Below, one piece after another: positions 1 through 7,803 of a stretch of DNA of 36,148 bases. The stretch's first letter is position 1. Each line of letters opens with the position of its first letter. The notes beneath the pieces were generated by a model that made no database searches, was not told the DNA's origin, and saw nothing but the letters and a program-made list of their open reading frames with translations. The position numbers and the translations under genes were made by a program. This DNA comes from an uncultured Bacilli bacterium (GTDB lineage: Bacteria; Bacillota_I; Bacilli_A; RF39; UBA660): contig CANRIE010000108.1 of assembly GCA_947630585.1 (NCBI GenBank), positions 1-36,148 of the forward strand, in the 5' to 3' direction.

Positions 1-115
1 TTGGTATTTAAAAGGATTAAAAAATGCTAATCAAATTAAAGAAATGGTCTATCAAACAACCAAATTGTGTGATATAATAGACTTGTTAAATAATTTTAGG
101 GAGGAATTTAAATGA
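1..115 (+). CDS. 3' end of an upstream gene, probably tRNA-dihydrouridine synthase (partial)
   Basis: Frame 2 is open from the window edge to a TGA at 113-115, giving a 37-residue tail that starts WYLKGLKNANQIKE and ends NNFREEFK. The WYxKG...A.xIK...LL pattern resembles the C-terminal helices of DusB-type tRNA-dihydrouridine synthases, flavoenzymes that reduce uridines in the tRNA D-loop. The catalytic core lies outside the window, so the call rests on about 35 residues. The TGA overlaps the ATG of the next gene (ATGA), which is typical of translational coupling. A promoter-like TGATATAAT also lies inside this tail. Confidence 0.45.
   Translation, partial: WYLKGLKNANQIKEMVYQTTKLCDIIDLLNNFREEFK
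70..78 (+). promoter_or_regulatory. Extended -10 promoter element for the RDD-protein gene
   Basis: TGATATAAT at 70-78 is a perfect TGn-TATAAT extended -10. No good -35 is seen about 17 bp upstream (TATCAA near 50). It lies 34 bp before the start codon, inside the end of the upstream gene, so the RDD gene may be transcribed both by read-through and from its own start. Confidence 0.5.
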
Positions 116-951
116 AACCAGTAAGTTATAAAAGAATATTTGCTTATTTAATTGATGTAATTATTATTGCTTTTGTAGGTGTTTTAATTGGATATATTGT
201 ACCTGTTTCTGATAAATATGAAGAATCAAGTGATGAATTAATGGAAGTAATTTCTGATTACACAGATAAAAAAATTGAAGAAGATGAATATATAAATAAA
301 GTAAATGATATTAGTTATACTCTTAATAAAGAAAGTGTACCTTTAAGTATTATTTCGGTTGTTTTATATACAATTTATTTTGTAGTAATACCATATTATA
401 ATAATGGTCAAACGTTTGGTAAAAAAATAATGAAATTAAAGATAGTTTCAAATAAAGGTAAAAAATTAAGTATGAATAATTATTTAATTAGAGCTTTAAT
501 TGTTGATTCAATTTTATCAAGTATAATTGGAGTAATAACAATTTTAGTTTTATCAAAAGCGAGTTATATAGAGACATATAATATAGTATCTTACGCATTT
601 ACGTGTTTATATATTATAACATTTGCAATGATATTATTTAGTAAAGATGGTAGAGGATTACATGATTATTTAGCTAGAACGAAAGTAGTCGTGGTTGATG
701 ATTTAGGTAATCCAGTACAAGAAGAAAAAGTAAAAGAAGAAAGTAAAGATGAAGAAGTTGAAGATGCTGATATTGTAGAAACTAAAGAAGTAGAAGAAAA
801 AGAAGAAACTAAGAAAGAAGTTAAGGAAGAAAGAGAAGAAAAAAAAGTAACTAAAAAAGAAACTCCAAAAAAAGTCCAAAATAAAAATACTAAGAAAAAA
901 AGTGAAACTACTAAAAAAAGTTCAACTAAAAAAACTACTAAAAAGAACTAA
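112..951 (+). CDS. RDD family integral membrane protein with Lys/Glu-rich cytoplasmic tail
   Basis: This 279-residue protein opens with the RDD-family pattern (YKRIFAYLIDVIII), where a conserved Arg and Asp flank the first membrane helix. Further helices lie around residues 78-95, 125-150 and 160-180, and GQTFGKKIMKLKIV is the usual RDD loop motif. RDD proteins are poorly understood membrane proteins, some linked to ion or compatible-solute transport. From about residue 200 the protein becomes a highly charged, low-complexity Glu/Lys tail ending in Lys/Thr repeats, probably cytosolic and possibly nucleic-acid-binding (inference). The start is set by AGGGAGG ending 7 bases upstream and overlaps the upstream stop. 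A hairpin begins at the stop codon. Confidence 0.85.
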   Translation: MKPVSYKRIFAYLIDVIIIAFVGVLIGYIVPVSDKYEESSDELMEVISDYTDKKIEEDEYINKVNDISYTLNKESVPLSIISVVLYTIYFVVIPYYNNGQTFGKKIMKLKIVSNKGKKLSMNNYLIRALIVDSILSSIIGVITILVLSKASYIETYNIVSYAFTCLYIITFAMILFSKDGRGLHDYLARTKVVVVDDLGNPVQEEKVKEESKDEEVEDADIVETKEVEEKEETKKEVKEEREEKKVTKKETPKKVQNKNTKKKSETTKKSSTKKTTKKN

Positions 952-978
952 TTAGCCTTGAAGTTAATTAGTTCTTCT
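943..978 (+). terminator. Hairpin terminator after the RDD gene
   Basis: AAGAACTAATTA (943-954) pairs perfectly with TAATTAGTTCTT (965-976) across a 10-nt loop. The U-tract is short and interrupted, so termination may be partial and allow some read-through into prfB. Confidence 0.5.
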
Positions 979-998
979 AATAAGAAAGGATTGATATT

Positions 999-2100
999 AT
1001 GGAATTAAATGAATTAAAAATTGAAATTAAAAAGTTACAAGACCAACAAGAAGAATTATGGGGGTTACTTTGACATTCAAAAGAAAGAGATTAGAATTAA
1101 GGAATTAGAAGATATTACTAAACAAGCAACTTTTTGGCAAGATAAAAAGAAAGTTGATGAAATTATGCTTGAATTAAATAATTTAAAAGATATTGTTTAT
1201 AATAATATTGAATTAAGAAATAAAATTCAAGATGATTTAGAACTTATAGATATATTAGAACTTGAAAGTGATAATAATGTTCAGACTAAGATTGAAAGTG
1301 ATGTTGAAAGTATTAAGGAAGAACTTAATAGTTTGAGGATGTTTACTTTGTTAAATTCTGAGTATGACAAAAATAATTGTATCTTAGAAATTCATGCGGG
1401 AGCAGGTGGGACAGAAGCTTGTGATTGGGCTAATATGTTATATAGAATGTATCAAAGATATTTAGAAAGAAAAAAATTTAAATATGAGGTTATTTCTTAT
1501 TTAGAAGGTGAAGAAGTTGGCATTAAAAGTGTTGCTTTAAAAGTAGAAGGATTATATGCTTATGGCTATTTAAAATGCGAAAAAGGAGTTCATAGATTAG
1601 TTAGATTATCGCCATTTGATGCCAATAATAAACGTCATACCTCATTTGCATCTATTGATGTAACGCCAGAATTTAATGAAGTATCAGATATTGAAATTCT
1701 TGATAAAGATTTAAAAATAGATGTTTATAGAAGTAGTGGAGCCGGAGGACAACATATAAATACAACTGATAGTGCAGTTCGAATAACCCATTTGCCAACT
1801 AAAATTGTTGTCTCATGTCAAAATCAGAGAAGTCAAATTCAAAATCGGGAAGAAGCTATGAATATGCTTAAAAGCAAACTAAAACAATTAAGTCTTGAAG
1901 AGCAAGCTAAAACTTTAAATGGAGTTAAAGGCGAAAGTTTAAATATTGAATTTGGTTCTCAGATAAGAAGCTATGTCATGCATCCTTATTCCATGGTAAA
2001 AGATCATCGAACAGGGTGTGAAACGGGAAATGTTAGTAAAATTTTAGATGGATACTTAGATGAATTTATCGAAAGTGAATTAAAAAATAATGTTAAGTAG
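999..2100 (+). CDS. prfB: Peptide chain release factor 2, with programmed +1 frameshift
   Basis: RF2 recognises UGA and UAA stops and triggers peptide release. The true start is ATG 999, preceded by AAAGGA (985-990). The first reading frame runs 24 codons to an in-frame TGA at 1071-1073, inside the conserved site CTT TGA C, with a GGGGG Shine-Dalgarno-like run at 1060-1064. Translation continues in the +1 frame from GAC at 1072, so the CDS is 999-1070 joined to 1072-2100, about 366 residues, the normal RF2 length. Downstream are the SPF anticodon-like tripeptide (RLSPFD) that reads UGA and the GGQ motif (SGAGGQHIN) that enters the peptidyl transferase centre. The site makes synthesis autoregulatory, because low RF2 favours frameshifting. 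Confidence 0.97.
1060..1074 (+). promoter_or_regulatory. RF2 programmed +1 ribosomal frameshift site
   Basis: The order GGGGG - TTA - CTT TGA C matches the canonical bacterial RF2 recoding signal: an internal anti-SD-pairing run 3 nt before the slippery CUU, a UGA stop, and a C that makes the stop weak. The frame before it (from 999) and after it (from 1072) together reconstruct full-length RF2. Confidence 0.95.
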
Positions 2101-2123
2101 TATTTAGGTACTACTTTTTCTTT
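2095..2123 (+). terminator. Rho-independent terminator after prfB
   Basis: AAGTAGTA (2095-2102) pairs with TACTACTT (2109-2116) around a 6-nt loop, followed by TTTTTCTTT. It overlaps the prfB stop codon. The next gene begins only 13 bases later, so some read-through or a weak terminator is likely. Confidence 0.75.
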
Positions 2124-2135
2124 GGTGGTGATAAA

Positions 2136-2726
2136 TTGAAAATTCGAAAATATATTTATTTAGTAATAGCTTTATTTTTTGCAGCTTTAAACTTTAATAT
2201 AATATTAAAGCCTTTAAAATTAGTAGTAGGAGGAACCCAAGGTGTTGCACTTATTATAAATCATTTAATAAATATTAGACCATCCTTAATAATTTTAATA
2301 ATTAATATTATAATGCTAATTTTAAGTTTTATCTTTTTGCGTCATGAAACAACTTATGGAACAATTATAGCAACATTTATATATCCATTGTTAGTTAGAT
2401 TAACTAGTAATATTCCTTCTTTAAATTTTAATAATACATTTAACATTATTTTAGTTATTATAGCTGGAATTGTCTGTGGAATTACAGGAGGGATAATATA
2501 TAAATTGGGATTTTCTAATGGAGGAATTAGTATTATACCTTTATTAACTAATAAATATTTCCATATAAAAATTTATATTACAACATTTATTATGAATTTA
2601 ATAATAGTTATACTTGGATGTTTCTATTTTGGTATTATAAAAACAATTTATTCTATTATAGTTATTATATTACAAAGTTTTTTGATAAAAAAGGTGTTAA
2701 AAATTAGTAAAAAAATACATAATTAA
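2136..2726 (+). CDS. YitT family membrane protein, short form without DUF2179
   Basis: This 196-residue, mostly hydrophobic protein shows the YitT/DUF161 signature: FNIILKPLKLVVGGTQG near residue 20 and GFSNGGISII near residue 130, with about five to six membrane helices. Longer YitT proteins (about 280 residues) carry a cytosolic DUF2179 domain after the helices; here the chain stops after the last helix, so this is a membrane-only form. Function is unknown for the family. The start is TTG at 2136, supported by GGTGGTG (2124-2130). It follows the prfB terminator closely, so whether the two are cotranscribed is unclear. Confidence 0.8.
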   Translation: MKIRKYIYLVIALFFAALNFNIILKPLKLVVGGTQGVALIINHLINIRPSLIILIINIIMLILSFIFLRHETTYGTIIATFIYPLLVRLTSNIPSLNFNNTFNIILVIIAGIVCGITGGIIYKLGFSNGGISIIPLLTNKYFHIKIYITTFIMNLIIVILGCFYFGIIKTIYSIIVIILQSFLIKKVLKISKKIHN

Positions 2727-2759
2727 AATTATGAATAATAGAATTAATATGGAGAATAA

Positions 2760-2858
2760 ATGAAAAAAAAGAATTTGTGTGAGCAAATTAATACAAAGTG
2801 TAAAAATGTTATAAAAAATGCAAATAATTCTTGCTTTTTAGAATGTAATACGTTATAA
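2760..2858 (+). CDS. Possible 32-residue Cys-containing micro-ORF
   Basis: An ATG at 2760 has GGAG five bases upstream (2751-2754) and opens a 32-codon frame with four Cys (residues 7, 14, 25, 29), a basic N-terminus and no hydrophobic segment. Against it, the -35/-10 promoter of the next gene lies inside its 3' half, and in AT-rich DNA such frames occur by chance. I do not recognise the peptide. Confidence 0.2.
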   Translation: MKKKNLCEQINTKCKNVIKNANNSCFLECNTL

Positions 2859-2859
2859 T
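2831..2859 (+). promoter_or_regulatory. Promoter of the surface protein-sortase unit
   Basis: TTGCTT (2831-2836), a 17-bp spacer and TATAAT (2854-2859) form a strong sigma-A-type promoter 23 bp before the start codon of the surface protein gene. The same TTGCTT-17-TATAAT layout is used before lemA. Confidence 0.8.
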
Positions 2860-2881
2860 TTAAGTCGAGAGGAGAAATAGT

Positions 2882-3412
2882 ATGAAAAAAATAGTAATGA
2901 TGTTATTAGCTGTTGCATTAGTTTTTTCTGGTGTAAGACCTGTTAGTGCTTTAACTGAAAGAGAAGTACTAGACAAATTAGAAAAATCTTATACAATCAA
3001 TGGACAAGTATTTCAAATTTCACCAGCATTAAAGAAAATTGCTGAAGATTATGCAGCAAAATATGTTATTTCTGATGATGATTTAAAAGTTCTTGATGAA
3101 AAAATTGATGAAGCAATTAAAATCGTTAAAGATGCAAAAGTAACTAAAATCGAAGATTTATCTGCAGCTGCAAAGAAAGAATTAAAAGATTTAGTTGCTG
3201 ATGTAAAAGCAAATACATCTATTAATGTTACATATGAAGATGGTACATTAGTTGTTTATACTCCTGAAGGAGAAGTATTTGAAAAAGTTACTAGTCTTGT
3301 TAAACAAACTGGAACTGAATCAAATACAATTGCTATTCTTGCTGGTGTATCATTTGTAGTTATGTTAGCAGGTGCATTTGTAGTAGTTAGAAAAGTTAGA
3401 ACTACTGACTAA
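2882..3412 (+). CDS. Small acidic secreted surface protein, likely sortase substrate
   Basis: This 176-residue protein has a Sec signal peptide (residues 1-23, cleavage likely after VSA) and a charged, helical, Asp/Lys-rich middle region. Its C-terminus is a cell-wall-sorting-like end: KQTGTES at about 140-146, a hydrophobic stretch (about 148-168) and a basic tail (RKVR). The TG within KQTGTE is reminiscent of LPxTG-type signals, but there is no Leu-Pro, so recognition would be non-canonical. The stop overlaps the next ATG by one base (TAATG), coupling it to a sortase, which suggests a dedicated enzyme-substrate pair. It resembles the idea of the processed acidic surface proteins paired with class D sortases in Bacillus, but homology is not shown here. 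SD: GAGAGGAG. Confidence 0.7.
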   Translation: MKKIVMMLLAVALVFSGVRPVSALTEREVLDKLEKSYTINGQVFQISPALKKIAEDYAAKYVISDDDLKVLDEKIDEAIKIVKDAKVTKIEDLSAAAKKELKDLVADVKANTSINVTYEDGTLVVYTPEGEVFEKVTSLVKQTGTESNTIAILAGVSFVVMLAGAFVVVRKVRTTD

Positions 3413-4044
3413 TGAAAAAAATAAAAATTATAAAGACATTTGCTACTAACGTAGCAATTTCTTTTTTCTTTGCAGCAATTTTTGTTTTTACAACTTATAT
3501 GTTGTTTGACAAAAAGATTAATCATTATGCATCTTTAGTTAATTCTTTTGCTATTAAACAAAGTAGTAGTAAAGAAAAAAAAACAACTTATGATTTAGCA
3601 AGTAAATCGTTAATAAATAGACCATTATATGGAAAGAAATTTGCAACTTTAAAAATACCTGAAATTAATATGAGTTTATCAGTTTATCATGGAGATACCT
3701 TAGATATAATGCGTTATGGAGTTGGACATTATGGTGGTTCCTACTTTCCTGGAGAGACAGGAACAATTATATTAGCAGCTCATAATGATGTTGGATTCTT
3801 TCATGAAATTGATAGATTAGTAGAGGGAAGTAAAATAACAATTGAAGCTGACTATGGAACTTTTGAATATGAAGTCGATAGTTATAAAGTTGTTAAAGAA
3901 ACGGACCTTGATGCGTTTACAATTCAAGAAGATGAAGAAAAATTAATTATGTATACATGTTACCCAATTAGACATGGTGTTGTTGGAAGAAGAACTGAAA
4001 GATATGTTGTCTATGCTCATAGAGTAGGTGATACTAATGAGTAG
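3412..4044 (+). CDS. Sortase, class D-like
   Basis: Sortases are membrane-anchored transpeptidases that cut a sorting signal and attach the protein to cell wall or another acceptor. This 210-residue protein has one N-terminal membrane helix (about residues 11-32, type II topology). The sortase beta-barrel holds all catalytic residues: His124 in LAAHND, Cys183 in YTCYP and Arg197 in TERYVVY. The TCYP form of the Cys motif fits class C/D sortases, and there is no class C lid. It sits one base after a likely substrate and overlaps a third gene by 8 bases, so all three probably act together at the membrane. Confidence 0.9.
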   Translation: MKKIKIIKTFATNVAISFFFAAIFVFTTYMLFDKKINHYASLVNSFAIKQSSSKEKKTTYDLASKSLINRPLYGKKFATLKIPEINMSLSVYHGDTLDIMRYGVGHYGGSYFPGETGTIILAAHNDVGFFHEIDRLVEGSKITIEADYGTFEYEVDSYKVVKETDLDAFTIQEDEEKLIMYTCYPIRHGVVGRRTERYVVYAHRVGDTNE

Positions 4045-4870
4045 AAAAACTAAAAAAATAATCGGATACATATTAGGGTTTATTTTAACAATCTTATTAG
4101 TTGCTTTTATTACTCTAGCAATTATTAAAGTTAATGTTTTTAATGTTAAGAATATTAAAAAAGATTTTGAAAAGAATAATTATTATTCACTTGTTTATAC
4201 AAAAGTTTTAGAAAATATGCAAGATTATATGAGATCATCTGGTTTAGATAAAGAAATACTAGATGGATTATTTACAGAAGATGATATAAGAAGAGATGTT
4301 AATAAATATCTTGATAAATTATATCTTGATAGTGCTATTGAATTTGATGAAAATTCTTTAAAAGAAAAACTAGCTAAGAATATTGAAGATTCTCTTGCTA
4401 AACAAAACTTACAAGTTACAGATAAAAATGCCATTGATGAGTTTGTTACAGAAATGGTAAAAATATACAAAGTCGAAACTAATCTATATAATATAGTTGA
4501 TAATTTTACTAATTATGTTCAAAAAGGTGATAATGTTATCAATATGGCTTTAATTGGATTAATGATTGTATGTATAGTACTTTTAATAACAATAATTCTA
4601 ATGAAAGTTCATTGTCTTGGAACAATTACTTTTGGAGTTGGATTAATATTAGCATTTATTAGATTTGTAATATATGAGAAGATTGATTTTAAAAATATAC
4701 TTATTTTATCAAAAGAGTTTTCAAAAGTATTAACTAGTATCTTAACTAATATTGCTAATAATCTAGCCATCTTTGCAATTTTATTTTTGGTAGTAGGATT
4801 AATAATAGCAATTATAGAAGCAATTATGAGAGCTAAAAGGCATGCACGGTATAAAAAAGTTCATGAATAG
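4037..4870 (+). CDS. Membrane protein of the sortase operon, unknown function
   Basis: I do not recognise this 277-residue protein. It has an N-terminal helix (about residues 7-30), a roughly 125-residue charged segment probably outside the membrane, and three C-terminal helices (about 160-185, 190-212, 235-262) before a basic tail. The start is ATG 4037, with AGGTGA four bases upstream; a GTG at 4028 is in frame but lacks a ribosome binding site. It overlaps the end of the sortase gene by 8 bases. Its place as third gene suggests a role in handling or anchoring the sortase product (inference). Confidence 0.7.
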   Translation: MSRKTKKIIGYILGFILTILLVAFITLAIIKVNVFNVKNIKKDFEKNNYYSLVYTKVLENMQDYMRSSGLDKEILDGLFTEDDIRRDVNKYLDKLYLDSAIEFDENSLKEKLAKNIEDSLAKQNLQVTDKNAIDEFVTEMVKIYKVETNLYNIVDNFTNYVQKGDNVINMALIGLMIVCIVLLITIILMKVHCLGTITFGVGLILAFIRFVIYEKIDFKNILILSKEFSKVLTSILTNIANNLAIFAILFLVVGLIIAIIEAIMRAKRHARYKKVHE

Positions 4871-4901
4871 AAAGGGAAAAATGTTAAATTCCTTTTTTTT
4901 T
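4870..4901 (+). terminator. Terminator of the sortase operon
   Basis: An A/G-rich arm starting at the stop codon (4870-4878) pairs, with G-U pairs, to TTCCTTTTT (4889-4897). The T run continues to 4901, giving nine T in a row. Confidence 0.65.
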
Positions 4902-4924
4902 CTATGTAAAAAATATTATTTTTG

Positions 4925-4933
4925 TGCTATAAT
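4925..4933 (+). promoter_or_regulatory. Extended -10 promoter of uvrA
   Basis: TGCTATAAT at 4925-4933 is a perfect extended -10, 26 bp before the uvrA start. No clear -35 is seen and no LexA/DinR-type operator is obvious nearby. Confidence 0.6.
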
Positions 4934-4959
4934 AGTTTAGATTTTTAAAGAGGTGGAGT

Positions 4960-7770
4960 ATGGATAAAATTGTGATTAAAGGGGCTCGCGAAAACAATTT
5001 AAAAAATATTGATTTAGAGTTACCTAAAAATAAATTAATAGTTATGACAGGATTATCAGGAAGTGGAAAAAGTAGTTTAGCTTTTGATACTATTTATGCC
5101 GAAGGAGAAAGACGTTATGTTGAAAGTTTGTCAGCTTATGCTAGACAATTTTTAGGAGGTTCTGAAAAACCTGATGTTGATAGTATTGAAGGATTATCAC
5201 CAAGTATTTCAATTGACCAAAAAACAACAAGTAAGAATCCTCGGTCAACTGTTGGGACTGTTACGGAGATTTATGATTATTTAAGACTTATGTTTGCAAG
5301 AATTGGAGTTCCATATTGTCCTAATCATCATATTCCAATTACTAGTCAATCAGTTGAAGAAATTGTAAATAAAGTTGAAGAGTTTCAAGAAGGCACGAAA
5401 ATAATTATATTAGCTCCCGTTGTTGATAGTGAAAAAGGAACGCATAAAGATACCTTAGAAAATTTAAGACGAGAAGGATACATTAGGGTTCGTATTAATG
5501 GTGAAATGTATGATTTATCAGAAGAAATTAATCTTGAAAAAAATAAAAAAGATAAAATTGATGTTGTTGTAGATAGAATTGTTATTAAAGATGGAGTTAG
5601 AAGTCGTCTTTATGAATCAATTGAAACAGCAACTAATCTTGCAAATGGTAAAGTCTTAATTAATATTGTTGGTGGGGAAGAAATATTATTTTCAACAACT
5701 TATGCTTGTCCTTATTGTAATTATTCAATTCCAACTTTAGAACCAAGAATGTTTAGTTTCAATGCCCCATTTGGAGCTTGTCCCGAATGTAAAGGGTTAG
5801 GAGTAAAATTAAAAATAGATGAGGCGTTAGTAATTCCTGATGCTACTTTAAGTTTAAATAATAAATGTATTAAGACTTTGAATGATGACCAAGATTCAAT
5901 TGAATATAAAAGATTAAAAGCTGTCTGTGATTATTATAAAATTGATATGGATAAACCATTTAATAAATTAAGCAAGAAAAATCAAGATATTATTCTTTAT
6001 GGTTCACCTGATATTTTAACTTTTAATATTACAAGTAGAAGTGGCAATGTAACTAAAAATAAAGATTATTTTGAAGGAGTTATCAATAATCTTGAAAGAC
6101 GTTATATGGAAACATCAAGTGAATGGATCAGAGATTGGCTAGAGCAATACATGATTGAACTTCCTTGTGAAGTTTGTCATGGGGCAAGACTTAATGATAG
6201 TGTTTTAAATGTAAAAGTTCAAGATAAAAATATCTATGAAGTTACTTGCATGTCAATTAAAGAAGCCATAAATTGGTTTAATAATTTAAAATTAAGTGAA
6301 GAACAAAAGAAAATTTCTGAGTTAATTATTAAAGAAATAATAAATAGACTTACGTTTTTAAAAAATGTTGGACTTGAATATTTGACAATGTCTAGAATGA
6401 GTGGAACTTTATCAGGAGGAGAAGCTCAAAGAATTAGATTAGCAACCCAAATTGGATCAAGATTAACGGGAGTTTTATATGTCTTAGATGAACCTAGTAT
6501 TGGACTTCATCAAAAGGATAATGAGAAATTAATAAACTCTTTACTTGAAATGCGTGATTTAGGAAATACTTTAATTGTTGTTGAACATGATACAGATACA
6601 ATGCTTGCAAGTGATTACTTAGTTGATATTGGGCCTGGGGCTGGAGAAGCCGGAGGGTATGTTGTTGCAGCAGGAACTCCAGAAGAAGTTATGAAAAATG
6701 AAAAAAGTATTACAGGTCGTTATTTAAGTGGCAAAGAATGTATCGAGGTTCCTAAAAAGAGACGAAAAGGAAATAGTAAGTTCATTGAAATAAAGGGAGC
6801 TTGTGAAAATAATTTACAAAATATTGATGTTAAAATTCCCCTTGGAACATTTACTTGTGTAACAGGAGTATCAGGAAGTGGCAAGAGTAGTTTAGTAATG
6901 CAAATTTTAGCTAATGCTTGTATGAGTTATATTTATAAATCTAAAGTTAAACCTGGTCGTCATCAAAAAATAGTAGGACTTAATAATTTAGATAAAGTCG
7001 TTATTATAACTCAGAATCCAATTGGAAGAACTCCAAGAAGTAATCCAGCAACTTACACCGGAGTCTTTGACGATATAAGAGATTTATTTACGAATACCAA
7101 GGAAGCCAAGATGCTAGGGTATGGCAAGAATAGATTTTCCTTTAATGTTAAAGGTGGAAGATGCGAGGCTTGCAGGGGAGACGGAGTTAAGAAAATTGAA
7201 ATGCATTTTTTACCAGACGTGTATATTCCTTGTGAAGTATGTCATGGAACACGTTACAATAGTGAAACGTTATCAATCAAATACAAAGATAAAAACATTG
7301 CAGAAGTTCTTGATATGCGAGTAACAGAAGCCTTAGAATTCTTTGAGAATTTTCCAAAGATTAAAAATAAACTTCAAGTTATGGAAGATGTTGGGCTTGG
7401 TTATGTTAAATTAGGTCAAAGTGCAACAACCTTATCTGGAGGAGAGGCAGGCCGAGTTAAACTTTCTAAAGAACTTCAAAAGAAAGCAACTGGTAAAACT
7501 TTATTTATCCTTGATGAACCAACAACAGGACTTCATATGGCAGATATTAAAAGATTACTAGCTATTTTAAATCGGATTGTTGAAAATGGAGATACCGTTT
7601 TAGTAATTGAACATAATCTTGATGTTATAAAATCAGCTGATTATATAATTGATTTAGGACCTGATGGAGGAGAAGGAGGAGGAACAGTTGTTGCAACGGG
7701 AACTCCAGAAGAAGTAGCTCAAGTTAAAGAAAGTTATACAGGAGAATTCTTAAAAAAAATCTTGAATTAA
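4960..7770 (+). CDS. uvrA: Excinuclease ABC subunit A
   Basis: UvrA is the damage-sensing ATPase of nucleotide excision repair, working as a dimer with UvrB and UvrC. The 936-residue length is normal. It has two ABC ATPase modules. The first has Walker A GLSGSGKSS at residues 31-39 and signature LSGGEAQRIRLA near 488; the second has Walker A GVSGSGKSS near 640 and LSGGEAGRVKLS near 826, followed by ILDEPTTGLH. Zinc-module cysteines are visible: CPYC...CPEC in the first half and CEACRGDG...CEVCHGTRY in the second. The start is ATG 4960 with AGGTGGAG immediately upstream. It is monocistronic, with its own promoter and a terminator shared with the convergent gene. No uvrB or uvrC is in the window. 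Confidence 0.98.
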   Translation: MDKIVIKGARENNLKNIDLELPKNKLIVMTGLSGSGKSSLAFDTIYAEGERRYVESLSAYARQFLGGSEKPDVDSIEGLSPSISIDQKTTSKNPRSTVGTVTEIYDYLRLMFARIGVPYCPNHHIPITSQSVEEIVNKVEEFQEGTKIIILAPVVDSEKGTHKDTLENLRREGYIRVRINGEMYDLSEEINLEKNKKDKIDVVVDRIVIKDGVRSRLYESIETATNLANGKVLINIVGGEEILFSTTYACPYCNYSIPTLEPRMFSFNAPFGACPECKGLGVKLKIDEALVIPDATLSLNNKCIKTLNDDQDSIEYKRLKAVCDYYKIDMDKPFNKLSKKNQDIILYGSPDILTFNITSRSGNVTKNKDYFEGVINNLERRYMETSSEWIRDWLEQYMIELPCEVCHGARLNDSVLNVKVQDKNIYEVTCMSIKEAINWFNNLKLSEEQKKISELIIKEIINRLTFLKNVGLEYLTMSRMSGTLSGGEAQRIRLATQIGSRLTGVLYVLDEPSIGLHQKDNEKLINSLLEMRDLGNTLIVVEHDTDTMLASDYLVDIGPGAGEAGGYVVAAGTPEEVMKNEKSITGRYLSGKECIEVPKKRRKGNSKFIEIKGACENNLQNIDVKIPLGTFTCVTGVSGSGKSSLVMQILANACMSYIYKSKVKPGRHQKIVGLNNLDKVVIITQNPIGRTPRSNPATYTGVFDDIRDLFTNTKEAKMLGYGKNRFSFNVKGGRCEACRGDGVKKIEMHFLPDVYIPCEVCHGTRYNSETLSIKYKDKNIAEVLDMRVTEALEFFENFPKIKNKLQVMEDVGLGYVKLGQSATTLSGGEAGRVKLSKELQKKATGKTLFILDEPTTGLHMADIKRLLAILNRIVENGDTVLVIEHNLDVIKSADYIIDLGPDGGEGGGTVVATGTPEEVAQVKESYTGEFLKKILN

Positions 7771-7803
7771 AAAAAAGTATCCACCAACTTGGTGGATATT
7801 TTA
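7771..7803. terminator. Bidirectional terminator between uvrA and the convergent ankyrin-like gene
   Basis: TATCCACCA (7778-7786) pairs perfectly with TGGTGGATA (7790-7798) around a 3-nt loop. A run of A on the left (7771-7776) and TTTT on the right (7799-7802) give a U-tract on either strand. It overlaps the minus-strand gene's stop codon. Confidence 0.85.
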
